Source: an uncultured Bacteroidota bacterium (GTDB lineage: Bacteria; Bacteroidota; Bacteroidia; UKL13-3). Taken from it: a DNA stretch of 64,000 bases. The position numbers and the translations under genes were made by a program. Positions within the stretch are counted from its first letter, which is position 1. Every line of letters begins with the position of its first letter. The notes beneath the pieces are model-generated. The model was not told the DNA's origin. It did no database searches and was given only the letters and a program-made list of their open reading frames with translations. The DNA lies in the NCBI GenBank assembly GCA_903910445.1, contig CAIVZR010000002.1, positions 23,409 through 87,408 on the forward strand, in the 5' to 3' direction. Below are positions 28,269-36,822 of this stretch, piece after piece.

Positions 28269-30110
28269 TTACTGTTTTGTGATTTTTGAAGTAGTAGTAA
28301 CTCCACCAATTATGGTCTTAACAATATAAATTCCATTAGATAGGTTAGCAATGTCAAGAGATACATCCATAGTATTCGGTTCCAATGAGATAACTTCTTG
28401 TCCCATTACATTAGAAATTGTTACATTTTCTACATTTTGAGCAGCCTCAATTTTTAATGTGTTGGTGGCAGGATTAGGATAGATATGCGTTGTTGAAACG
28501 TTACTTTTGTTAATACCTATTGATGTTTTTCTGAAATAAACATTATCAACATAAACGGTACTTGTACCTGTTGGAACACCTACTAATATATATTGAGCTA
28601 GGTGAGCTCTCGTGGTTAAACCTGTAAAGTCAGAAAGCAATAAATCATAGCTATTCCATGATTTCAAAGTTGGAGGAGTTAATGTTAATTCATGCTCCTT
28701 ATCATCTCCACCACCAAAGGCTCCGTCAGCTCCAAAATCAACCAACTTAACTTTAAAGGTAGTCATATTCGGGGTCCAAGCATCAAGGTGTAACCATTTC
28801 ATTGGGGTTGCGTTTATTTGATTTGCTCCTGTGGTTTCTATTCCAACAAAATCTAAAGCTGAATACTTTTTGGTATCGTTTCCTGCAATTTGCAAATCAG
28901 TTAAAGTGGCTGCCGACCAGCTTGTGCGCCAGGTATCAACAGTTTTATTAGTATAAGCATTGCTAAACATAGAAATAACATCGGCAGCTGGCCATGTTGG
29001 GGTTGGCGCTGCTACTGTTGGAATATTAGGATCTACAAATGGCACTTTATGGAAATATACATTATCAATGTATATGATACCCGAACCTGCTGGAGCACCC
29101 GAGAATATCAATTGTGCGATATGGCCCTTTGTTGTTAAGCCAGTAAAATCAGACAATGGAATTTCGAATCCATTCCATGAATTTAATGTTGGTGTAAAAG
29201 TTAATTCGTGTTCTTTGTCATCACCACCACCAAAGGCTGCATCAGCACCAAAATCAACCAATTTAATACGGAAGGTGGTCATGTTTGCAGTCCAAGCATC
29301 AACGTGAAAGTATAGCATTGAAGAGGCATTGATTAGGTTTGGACCTACTGTTTCAATACCAACAAAATCTAATGATGAATATTTTTTAGTGTCATTCCCA
29401 ACAATTTGCAAATCAGTAAGTGTAGCTGATGACCAGCTAGTGCGCCAAGTATCAACGGTTACGTTGGTATAAGCATTGCTAAACATCGATTTTACATCAG
29501 CTGCGGGTTTAGTCGGTGTTGGTGCAGCAGCGGATGGTGCTGGAGGAGGTGTTGCTCCAGAAAAAGTGATATTATCCCAATAACATACGTTGTCTGTTGT
29601 TCTTGCTTGGAAATCAGGAAAAACCACAATTTGATCATTTGTTTCTCCTATTTTACTAGTGAAGTCGAACGTGATTTCTTCCCATTGGTTGATCACTGTA
29701 TTTGGTTTTTTAATCTCGCCTGTTGATCCTCCTGTAGAAGTAACCAGTTTAATACCTACATCGCTAATTACCGATTTGTAAACCATAATTTTGATTGTAG
29801 AATTAGAAGCAGAAATGGTCCAAGTACCAATTCCTGCGCCATGTGAAGATTCAACTCCAGCCCATGGTTGACCAACAACCAATGGAGTTAATTTAGCAAC
29901 CGTTGCAGAAGTGTTTACACCTCCTGAAACAGGGTTAGAGATAATTTGCATAGGGGCACTCGTCGCCCCGTTTTCAAAGGTTGTCCAAGTCCAGGTAGCT
30001 CCGTTACCACCGGTTTCAAAGTTGATTGGAACATTTTGTGAGAAGCCCGCAAAAGAGAGCAATAGAAGCATTGCAAAAGCAAATTTTCGGATGTGTAATG
30101 TGTGTGTCAT
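28269..30110 (-). CDS. T9SS-secreted protein with three carbohydrate-binding-like modules
   Basis: 613 residues. Signal peptide (1-25). Residues ~26-185 are a beta-sandwich-like module starting PINFETGG and ending WDNITFSG, of a type often attached to Bacteroidota glucanases. Residues ~196-354 and ~368-527 are two nearly identical copies of another module, each ending in Y-I/V-D-N-V-Y-F, connected by Pro/Ala-rich linkers. Residues ~535-613 are a type A T9SS sorting domain (HIYPNPATNTLKIE, NGIYIVK). No catalytic residues were seen, so it is probably a secreted or surface-attached glycan binder. Last gene before the terminator at 28191-28233; 99 bp after the GH16 gene. Confidence 0.75.
   Translation of the reverse strand: MTHTLHIRKFAFAMLLLLSFAGFSQNVPINFETGGNGATWTWTTFENGATSAPMQIISNPVSGGVNTSATVAKLTPLVVGQPWAGVESSHGAGIGTWTISASNSTIKIMVYKSVISDVGIKLVTSTGGSTGEIKKPNTVINQWEEITFDFTSKIGETNDQIVVFPDFQARTTDNVCYWDNITFSGATPPPAPSAAAPTPTKPAADVKSMFSNAYTNVTVDTWRTSWSSATLTDLQIVGNDTKKYSSLDFVGIETVGPNLINASSMLYFHVDAWTANMTTFRIKLVDFGADAAFGGGDDKEHELTFTPTLNSWNGFEIPLSDFTGLTTKGHIAQLIFSGAPAGSGIIYIDNVYFHKVPFVDPNIPTVAAPTPTWPAADVISMFSNAYTNKTVDTWRTSWSAATLTDLQIAGNDTKKYSALDFVGIETTGANQINATPMKWLHLDAWTPNMTTFKVKLVDFGADGAFGGGDDKEHELTLTPPTLKSWNSYDLLLSDFTGLTTRAHLAQYILVGVPTGTSTVYVDNVYFRKTSIGINKSNVSTTHIYPNPATNTLKIEAAQNVENVTISNVMGQEVISLEPNTMDVSLDIANLSNGIYIVKTIIGGVTTTSKITKQ
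28530..29525 (-). repeat. Tandem in-gene duplication, period ~516 bp
   Basis: Two copies of a ~160-residue module sit head to tail. Marker sequences such as CCACCAAAGG occur at 28711 and 29227, exactly 516 bp (172 codons) apart. Copies share long identical stretches at protein level (for example YTN.TVDTWRTSWS and GGGDDKEHEL) and extended similarity at DNA level, pointing to a recent duplication or ongoing gene conversion. Confidence 0.85.
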
Positions 30111-30209
30111 GTTTGTAATTAAGTATAAATGATTGTTGTTAAATGTTGCCCTTAATAATTTATCGGGCGTTGAATATGATTGATTTTAGTTAGTTGGAGT
30201 TCGAATAAA

Positions 30210-31046
30210 TTATAAGGGTATATAGTTGAAATTTTTTATGATTACTTCATGGTTCAAACCATTATTGGGAGCCACTCCATTGAGAAGCCATAGGTTAAAT
30301 CGAACATTCGTTGAGTCGCTAGGAGCGGGTATTACAATAGGGTCAGAAATACGACTCCCTTCAATTTTATTTCGGGAGCGATTGCTACTATTAAAACTCC
30401 ATTCTGACGTTTTATTACTTCCCGGATAAACTTCTCCTTCGTAACTTTCCCATGCCACGCTATCTGGGGTCCAGCGCATCATATACGTCATGGGCTTACT
30501 TATATATTTTGTAGCGATATTGGGTTTACGGCTTCTTTCCTGATATGGCGTTGGATTACTAAACCAAACAGGTTGAACACTATAAGTAACAAGCAACGAA
30601 TCAGAAGGCACATCCCATTTAGCAAACTCCACGTCAATTTCACTATTTCCTTGCTTTTGAAATGAATAATTATCCCAAGTGAAAAATCCAAAAACGGCCT
30701 TTTGATCAAAGTTTCTAATATCACTCAGACATGTAAAAATGTAAGTTCCATAGCTAAATTCCTTGGTGCTGATAATCTCGCTACAGTACCATAGGTTGTT
30801 CTTCTTGGTAATTTTTAAATGTAAATATCCTTGGGCATCAACAAATGCATTCTCACTCGTACCTAAAAAACGATTGGGTCCCGGTCCTACAGGGTCGGCA
30901 TTGTTCTTATATTTCCATTGATAGCCAGAAAATTCAAAATCGCCCTTCTCCTCTCCTCCAATAACAGGTGGATCGGATTGCTTGCATCCTGCCACCACAA
31001 TTAATAGAAGAATAAACAACAGTATATTTCTTGAGCTAGTTAACAT
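30210..31046 (-). CDS. GH16-family glycoside hydrolase, lipoprotein
   Basis: 278 residues. Lipobox VAGC puts the anchored Cys at residue 21. The GH16 catalytic signature E-x-D-x-E is present as SEIDVEF (Glu136, Asp138, Glu140). Flanking jelly-roll strands fit: FSYGTYIF before and MRWTPDSVAWESYEG after. GH16 enzymes cleave beta-1,3/1,4-glucans (laminarin, lichenan) or galactans; the adjacent GH3 favours a beta-glucan. Most likely at the outer membrane. Its start overlaps the end of the GH3 gene by 11 bases. No other domain. Confidence 0.85.
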   Translation of the reverse strand: MLTSSRNILLFILLLIVVAGCKQSDPPVIGGEEKGDFEFSGYQWKYKNNADPVGPGPNRFLGTSENAFVDAQGYLHLKITKKNNLWYCSEIISTKEFSYGTYIFTCLSDIRNFDQKAVFGFFTWDNYSFQKQGNSEIDVEFAKWDVPSDSLLVTYSVQPVWFSNPTPYQERSRKPNIATKYISKPMTYMMRWTPDSVAWESYEGEVYPGSNKTSEWSFNSSNRSRNKIEGSRISDPIVIPAPSDSTNVRFNLWLLNGVAPNNGLNHEVIIKNFNYIPL

Positions 31047-33291
31047 ACAATGTTTTCTTTTGGTTGTTTATCATTATTTGAAATTCTCCATTTTCAGTTA
31101 CTCTTTTTAAATCCTTATTTATAAAAGATAGGTCTGAACGATGTATCATGAATCGTTGTTCCTTTGATTCTTTGGGCATTAATTCAATCTTAGAAAATCC
31201 CATCAGCTTTTTAACCGATGGTGTAATTGACGCCACCAAATCAGTATAATATAATTGAACCACCTCTTTACCTTTTGTGTTTCCTGAGTTTTTAACAGTT
31301 ACGCTTACCTCTATCGAGTCATTACTAGAAAGCGTGTTTTTAGAGAGTGAAAAATTTGTATACTCAAAACTTGTATAGCTTAACCCAAATCCAAAATCAA
31401 ATTGTGGCTTGTACGCATTGATTGAAAAGTCGGTTGCTAAATCTTCAGATGCTTTATGGTCATAATGTGTAATTGCATTCACATTACTTGGATAGGTAAA
31501 CGGTAACTTTCCACTTGGATTCACTATTCCATAAATACAATCAGCGATTGCCCTTCCACCCTCATCACCTGGCAGATAGGAATAAATTATCGCATCAGAT
31601 TTGTCAATTAGGTTATTAATTATCCTTGGGCGGTTAAAACAACATACTAGTATGATTGGCTTGTTAAGTTCTTGAAGGCGCTTCACGAGCAGCTGTTGAG
31701 CATTAGTTAAAGCCAAATTATCTATATTACCTGGCAATTCTGTGCAAGGAGTTTCACCTAAACAAATAATGATTTTATCAGCATTCTGCGCTTTTGAAAT
31801 ACACTCTTCAATATTTACAACACTATCAATAGTACAACCCAATACATATTGTACTGATGATTCATTTGCGTTTTTTTGAATCGCTTGATAGATTGTTAAT
31901 TTACCCGGAGTATTGTAAGTTGAATCAACTCCTTGCCAGGTATGCGTCCACGCACCGTTCAATAAATTCAGGCTATTGGCAGCAGGTCCGCAAACTAGAA
32001 TTCTCTCTTTTTTATTTTGAATAGGTAGTATTTGATTTGTGTTTTTTAGTAAGGTTAAGCTTTCTGATGCAACGTCATAACTAATGGAAGCATGTTGTTT
32101 TGAACCAAAGAGAGAATAATCAATTTTTGAATTTGTAGTTGTATTAAATAAACCTAAATCCTTTTTTAATTGTAGTATGCGTCGAACAGATGCATCAATT
32201 TTATCCATCGGTATACTTCCTTCTTTGATTAGTTCCACCAATAATTTTGTAAACTCAAAATCATTGGGCGTCATACTCATGTCGATACCTGCCATTATTG
32301 CCATTCTAACTGCTTCTTTTTTACTGGCGGCAACACGATGTATAGAAACCAATTTATAAATATCTTCCCAATCCGTAAGTATTACTCCTGTAAATCCTAA
32401 TTCTTCTCGTAATAGTTTGGTGAGTATATCATAATTAACATGCACTGGAGTGCCATTAATTTCACCAGAGTTAATCATCACTGTTTTTGCGCCTTGTTTA
32501 ATGGCTGTTTCAAAAGATGGTAAAAAGTACTCTCGTAATTCACGTTCTGAAATCCATGCTGGGGTGCGGTCTTTGCCACTCAATGGCATACTGTAACCTA
32601 AAAAATGTTTCATACATGCAGCCACTTGATAAGGGCTACTTACATCATTGCCTTCTAAACCTCTTATAGCAACTTTTGCCATCGACTTTGATAAATAAAC
32701 ATCTTCACCAAAAGTTTCAAAATATCTTGACCACAAGGGTTGCCGACCCAAATCTAAAACTGGTGAAAAATTCCATGGAATTCCACTGGCTCTTGTTTCA
32801 TAGGCAGTAACCTGATAGCCCTTTTCTACTAAAGCCGGATTCCATGTTGCCGCTTGTCCAATTTCTTGAGGGAACAAGGTGGCACCCATGGTATAGTTAG
32901 CACCATGAATAGCATCTATTCCATAAATAATAGGAATTTTTATTCTGCTTTGATGCAGGTTTTCACTATGAATTGTATTTAATATTGAATGCCAATTTTC
33001 AAGTGAAATGGTACCACTTCCACAACCCACATTTAGTATCGACCCTATATGATACGTTGAAATTGCCAAATCCAATTTAGCTAAATCAAGTGTTTGTGGG
33101 TTCTTTAGTTTACATATATCCCCTTGGGCTATCACACCCAAATCGATTTGCGTCATTTGGCCTGCCTTTTCTTCAATAGTCATAATAGCCAACAAGGAAT
33201 CAATATTGATACCCGCTACTTTTTTTTGCGCGAAAATGTTTCCCGCAAAAAGCATCATAACAAAAAAGAAAAAGCGACTGTACTTATTCAT
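31036..33291 (-). CDS. GH3-family beta-glucosidase
   Basis: 751 residues with an N-terminal signal peptide ending NIFAQ, so periplasmic. The TIM-barrel domain (~30-370) contains KHFLGY and the nucleophile Asp307 in GVILTDWED; the alpha/beta sandwich (~390-600) and a C-terminal fibronectin-like domain (~650-740, starting near FGFGLSYTSFEY) follow in standard order. The enzyme releases glucose from oligosaccharides produced by the GH16. Two bases after the small lipoprotein gene; overlaps GH16. Confidence 0.93.
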   Translation of the reverse strand: MNKYSRFFFFVMMLFAGNIFAQKKVAGINIDSLLAIMTIEEKAGQMTQIDLGVIAQGDICKLKNPQTLDLAKLDLAISTYHIGSILNVGCGSGTISLENWHSILNTIHSENLHQSRIKIPIIYGIDAIHGANYTMGATLFPQEIGQAATWNPALVEKGYQVTAYETRASGIPWNFSPVLDLGRQPLWSRYFETFGEDVYLSKSMAKVAIRGLEGNDVSSPYQVAACMKHFLGYSMPLSGKDRTPAWISERELREYFLPSFETAIKQGAKTVMINSGEINGTPVHVNYDILTKLLREELGFTGVILTDWEDIYKLVSIHRVAASKKEAVRMAIMAGIDMSMTPNDFEFTKLLVELIKEGSIPMDKIDASVRRILQLKKDLGLFNTTTNSKIDYSLFGSKQHASISYDVASESLTLLKNTNQILPIQNKKERILVCGPAANSLNLLNGAWTHTWQGVDSTYNTPGKLTIYQAIQKNANESSVQYVLGCTIDSVVNIEECISKAQNADKIIICLGETPCTELPGNIDNLALTNAQQLLVKRLQELNKPIILVCCFNRPRIINNLIDKSDAIIYSYLPGDEGGRAIADCIYGIVNPSGKLPFTYPSNVNAITHYDHKASEDLATDFSINAYKPQFDFGFGLSYTSFEYTNFSLSKNTLSSNDSIEVSVTVKNSGNTKGKEVVQLYYTDLVASITPSVKKLMGFSKIELMPKESKEQRFMIHRSDLSFINKDLKRVTENGEFQIMINNQKKTLYVN

Positions 33292-33292
33292 T

Positions 33293-33934
33293 TTAAATTT
33301 TAATCAACTTAATATTATCCAGATATATATTTCCATCTCCTTCGAGTTGAATAATAAATTGTTTTACCTTTTCTAAATCAAAACCTTGCCGCTCAAAAGG
33401 GAAATTAACGAGCGGTATAGTAACCGTTGTCCATGCTGAATCATTAAATTCTCCAGAAGCTAATCCTGCGCGGTATCCATAATAACATTGAACACCTGAG
33501 TAATCTTCAAAAGCAAAAGCAACGGGCAAATTGGAAAAATTACCTTTCACCGATTTGATTTGCATTTGTATCGCTGCTATTTTGGTGATGCTGAGCATGT
33601 CCTTCGCCATCCAATTATTCCAACCAAAACCAATCCCTACCCATTTACAACCGCCTTCGATTTTATCCCAAGTTACTTTTAAGGAAGCCTTGCCTGAAAA
33701 TACATTTTGCTGATCAGTGGTTAGTTGAACACATTGACGTTCAGGAGAAGCCCACACACATTTATCCATATCATCACCGAAAACAGTTGTGGCGGTAAAA
33801 CCCGCGATTTCATTGCTATCGGCAGGTGGCACAACATCATATAATGCCCTAGACTGAAAGGCCACGAATGACTTACATGACCCAATTAGAAAGAGCAAAG
33901 CACCACAGAATAATATCGATAGAACTTTTTTCAT
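33293..33934 (-). CDS. Small lipoprotein with jelly-roll-like glycan-binding fold
   Basis: 213 residues. Lipobox IGSC near residue 20. The body looks like a beta-sandwich of the CIA30/CBM kind: WVGIGFGWNNW, VAFAFEDYSG, and the ending GNIYLDNIKLIKI, which resembles the ends of the modules in the T9SS-secreted protein of the same operon. No catalytic residues recognised. Start and the preceding stop overlap in TAATG, so translation is coupled to the glycan-binding protein upstream. Confidence 0.55.
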   Translation of the reverse strand: MKKVLSILFCGALLFLIGSCKSFVAFQSRALYDVVPPADSNEIAGFTATTVFGDDMDKCVWASPERQCVQLTTDQQNVFSGKASLKVTWDKIEGGCKWVGIGFGWNNWMAKDMLSITKIAAIQMQIKSVKGNFSNLPVAFAFEDYSGVQCYYGYRAGLASGEFNDSAWTTVTIPLVNFPFERQGFDLEKVKQFIIQLEGDGNIYLDNIKLIKI

Positions 33935-34938
33935 TAGGGCTCTAATGGTTTATTGTTTGTGAACATTATAAAATCAATTTTGGTGCTCGCAAAACCATTA
34001 CTAGGATTGGCCAAATGAAGCATCGAAATTTTTCCTAACCTATCGGGATTATGTAATGCATTGCCTTTCGCTGCAGAAGGATTTCCATTAACAAGTGTTA
34101 CGATATCTGAGTACCTTACAGAAACCAATTTCCATCCCTCCCAATCAACATTTACTTGATAATCGTATTCATCTTCATTATTGGCATTGAAAGTGCCATC
34201 TCCATTTTCATCTTCCTTAAATTGAAATAATACAAGAGAAGAATTGGTGTTCGGCACTCCGTAAATTAAACAATTAAAATAGGTTGCATCGGGGTTTGTT
34301 GAAAGTGGGAAAGTAACAGAAGTGCCATAGGCTATGGCTGGGAAATCGATAAGGCCAATTAAATAATCCCAATTAACAGTCCCTGCCATATTCAAGTATT
34401 TTTTACCCTCTGGCGCGAATGAATCGGTCTTCACCTGAAAATCCATACTTGCACCCGATTGAATAAATTTAGTCCACTTGGTGTTTAATCCCGCCTCAAA
34501 ATCTGCAACGATAAATCCATCATTTTTTTTCGGGTGAATAATTTTTACGTTAACAATAAATGAATCGGCAACATTTGCAATCTTCAACTTGGCAATACAA
34601 GGCTCAGTTCCAAATACAGGGAATTTGGTTGTTGAGCCGTTCCATACACTGTTGCTTACAGAAATAATACGCCCATCTCCTTTAATTATTTTTACTGCCT
34701 TACTTGTAAGTCCAGTAATAGTAATTTGCCAAGAAACAATTTTGTTGAAAGACGCAGAAAAGTTGACTTGATCCCCTGTTGAGAAATCAACACTGTCTTT
34801 GCTAACCTTAAAATTATCGAGTAACTTAAAGTCGCTATAAATCTCTGCAATACTTGGTCCATCAATTGTTTTCTTATCCTTTCTACAAGAAATAAAAACA
34901 ATCAAAAGCAATGAAACGATGAGAATAAGCTTATTCAT
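33934..34938 (-). CDS. Surface glycan-binding lipoprotein (SGBP-like)
   Basis: About 334 residues from the ATG at 34938 (a ten-residue longer start would overlap the barrel gene). Lipobox VFISC near residue 18. Residues ~35-160 look like Ig/PKD-type beta-sandwiches and ~165-334 like a jelly-roll binding domain (GWKLVSVRYSDI, KIDFIMFTN). The architecture matches surface glycan-binding proteins of polysaccharide-utilisation loci (multi-domain, lipid-anchored, C-terminal binding module), but no SusD-like helical domain is present. Next to the barrel gene with a one-base gap. Confidence 0.6.
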   Translation of the reverse strand: MNKLILIVSLLLIVFISCRKDKKTIDGPSIAEIYSDFKLLDNFKVSKDSVDFSTGDQVNFSASFNKIVSWQITITGLTSKAVKIIKGDGRIISVSNSVWNGSTTKFPVFGTEPCIAKLKIANVADSFIVNVKIIHPKKNDGFIVADFEAGLNTKWTKFIQSGASMDFQVKTDSFAPEGKKYLNMAGTVNWDYLIGLIDFPAIAYGTSVTFPLSTNPDATYFNCLIYGVPNTNSSLVLFQFKEDENGDGTFNANNEDEYDYQVNVDWEGWKLVSVRYSDIVTLVNGNPSAAKGNALHNPDRLGKISMLHLANPSNGFASTKIDFIMFTNNKPLEP

Positions 34939-34939
34939 T

Positions 34940-36646
34940 TTATAACGAGATATTATAGAGTAATCCAAATTGATTGATGTTGAAATCAGTATTGTTTTTT
35001 AATTTATCCTGATAACTGCTTTGCTGATATAGCGCACATAGATATGCTTTTGAGCTAAAATTATATCGTATTCCAACTGCCTTTATCTGTTGCGTTAAAG
35101 AGTAATTTGTAAGTGTATAATAAATCACTTCTGTATAACCATTTCTGTCAGCTATAAAGTCAAACCCTTTATTGGTTTGGGAAATAAAACCTCCTAACAA
35201 TTCAAAATTTGAAATAAACTCCCAACGAAATCCGGCGACATATTGCGTTGTTTTATAATCCGCGTTTTCTATCGACTCATTGCTTTTTCGATTGGTGGCT
35301 TGTAAATTAGTGCTGAGTTGCAATGTGAGTGTTTTTTTGCTGTTGATATAACGGTTAACAGGAATGTTCACATTAAACTTTACAATTGAATATTTCCTTA
35401 GTGCAAAAGAACCTTGCCCTCTTATTTCCGAAAGATTGAAATATTCGCCATTTAATGCCAAGCCCTTATTCCCTCTATACAATACCTTGCAGTACATTCC
35501 AACCCTATTGAAAGTGGCTATTCCATAAGGCAAAATGGTATTAAATATTTTGCTTTCAGGCATCAATGGGCTGGTCACTGTTCTGTTATAAATATTTTCA
35601 TTCCCAATTACATCAAACAGTGTTATAGGTCTTACTTGTTGGGAATTGGTATACCTGTTGAAATAGGTAGGAAGTGCGTTATAGTTAATGTCTTTGCTTT
35701 GTGCTCCAATACTTCTGAAATCGGGGCCAACATTTAAATATCCAAGTGTTGCTTTCAAATTCAATTTTGTGATGTTTATGTCACCGTAAACATTTATAAA
35801 ATAATCATTCAATTGCGGAGCAAGTGAATCGGCTGAATAATGATAATTACTGGTTCCCGCTTCCCCATTCAACGACAGCTCTTGAGTTCCAACAACCTGT
35901 TTTAGATTCAGTGTAAATGTGTTCACGTTGTTCTTGAAGATATTATTACCGGCAATGGTACCTTTCACATCAAAAACATTATTACTAAAATACCCTAATT
36001 GAAGTTTGTTGCTTTGAATCAATTGGATTCCGATGCCATCCATTAATCTGTCGGGAACAGTAGAGAAATTAGTTGCATTCAATCGATTGATGAATGCGTT
36101 CACATTTATTTCTTTAAGATATTTTGAAAAAGTAAAACCAAAATCAATATCTGCGCCTTGCATTCGCCAACTATGGTTGTCTTTGTAAAATCTTTCATAA
36201 TTCACAATGTTTTGTTGCAATCCAAATACCGATGGCAAAGAATCAATCTGATCCGCATGATGATTGTAAAGTGTAAATGGCGTTTGCTTAAGATTGATAT
36301 CACCTAGCTGGTAACGAAGCGCATTGGCAACAACACCCTTAACCCACAATTGTCTTACATCAAAATTTACTCCCGATCCCCAAAACCCACCGTAATCATT
36401 TCTAATCCGAAACATACCCAAAATTTCAGTGTTCTTATTCGGTTTGATATTCACACCAAAATCAATTAAGGCATAGCCTCCATTGTTTTTCTTTACAGTA
36501 GTGGTATCGGCTAATGAATCATTTACCACCAAAGTGTTGCTGTTAAGAAACGAACGTGCTCCTCCAACAAAGCTAACCTTACGTTCGGTTTGCGCTTGTA
36601 TCAACGTCGAATAACCTATAAAAACAAAAAGTAAAAATTTCTTCAT
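34940..36646 (-). CDS. Outer-membrane beta-barrel protein of the glycan locus (1)
   Basis: About 568 residues from the ATG at 36646, with signal peptide ending LIQAQ. The rest is alternating hydrophobic/polar strands with Gly/Asn/Tyr-rich turns, and it ends in FGLLYNISL with a C-terminal aromatic-type strand, as in outer-membrane barrels. No TonB-box carboxypeptidase-regulatory domain or plug domain is visible, so it is not a SusC. It may be a porin or a structural partner for the SGBP encoded next to it. The exact family is not recognised. Confidence 0.55.
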   Translation of the reverse strand: MKKFLLFVFIGYSTLIQAQTERKVSFVGGARSFLNSNTLVVNDSLADTTTVKKNNGGYALIDFGVNIKPNKNTEILGMFRIRNDYGGFWGSGVNFDVRQLWVKGVVANALRYQLGDINLKQTPFTLYNHHADQIDSLPSVFGLQQNIVNYERFYKDNHSWRMQGADIDFGFTFSKYLKEINVNAFINRLNATNFSTVPDRLMDGIGIQLIQSNKLQLGYFSNNVFDVKGTIAGNNIFKNNVNTFTLNLKQVVGTQELSLNGEAGTSNYHYSADSLAPQLNDYFINVYGDINITKLNLKATLGYLNVGPDFRSIGAQSKDINYNALPTYFNRYTNSQQVRPITLFDVIGNENIYNRTVTSPLMPESKIFNTILPYGIATFNRVGMYCKVLYRGNKGLALNGEYFNLSEIRGQGSFALRKYSIVKFNVNIPVNRYINSKKTLTLQLSTNLQATNRKSNESIENADYKTTQYVAGFRWEFISNFELLGGFISQTNKGFDFIADRNGYTEVIYYTLTNYSLTQQIKAVGIRYNFSSKAYLCALYQQSSYQDKLKNNTDFNINQFGLLYNISL

Positions 36647-36822
36647 GAAATTTGAATAAAATTGTCCGAAAAGTATTCCCATAACTTTGTAAAATTGTTA
36701 AAGAATGGCTCTTTAGCCTATTGGACGACGAAAAAAGAATAAACTGACGATTGTCTAGAAAAATAATTTAGAACTTCTGTTATAAATAGAAAACAAAAGG
36801 AAGGGCTCTGGAATTGAGCGTA

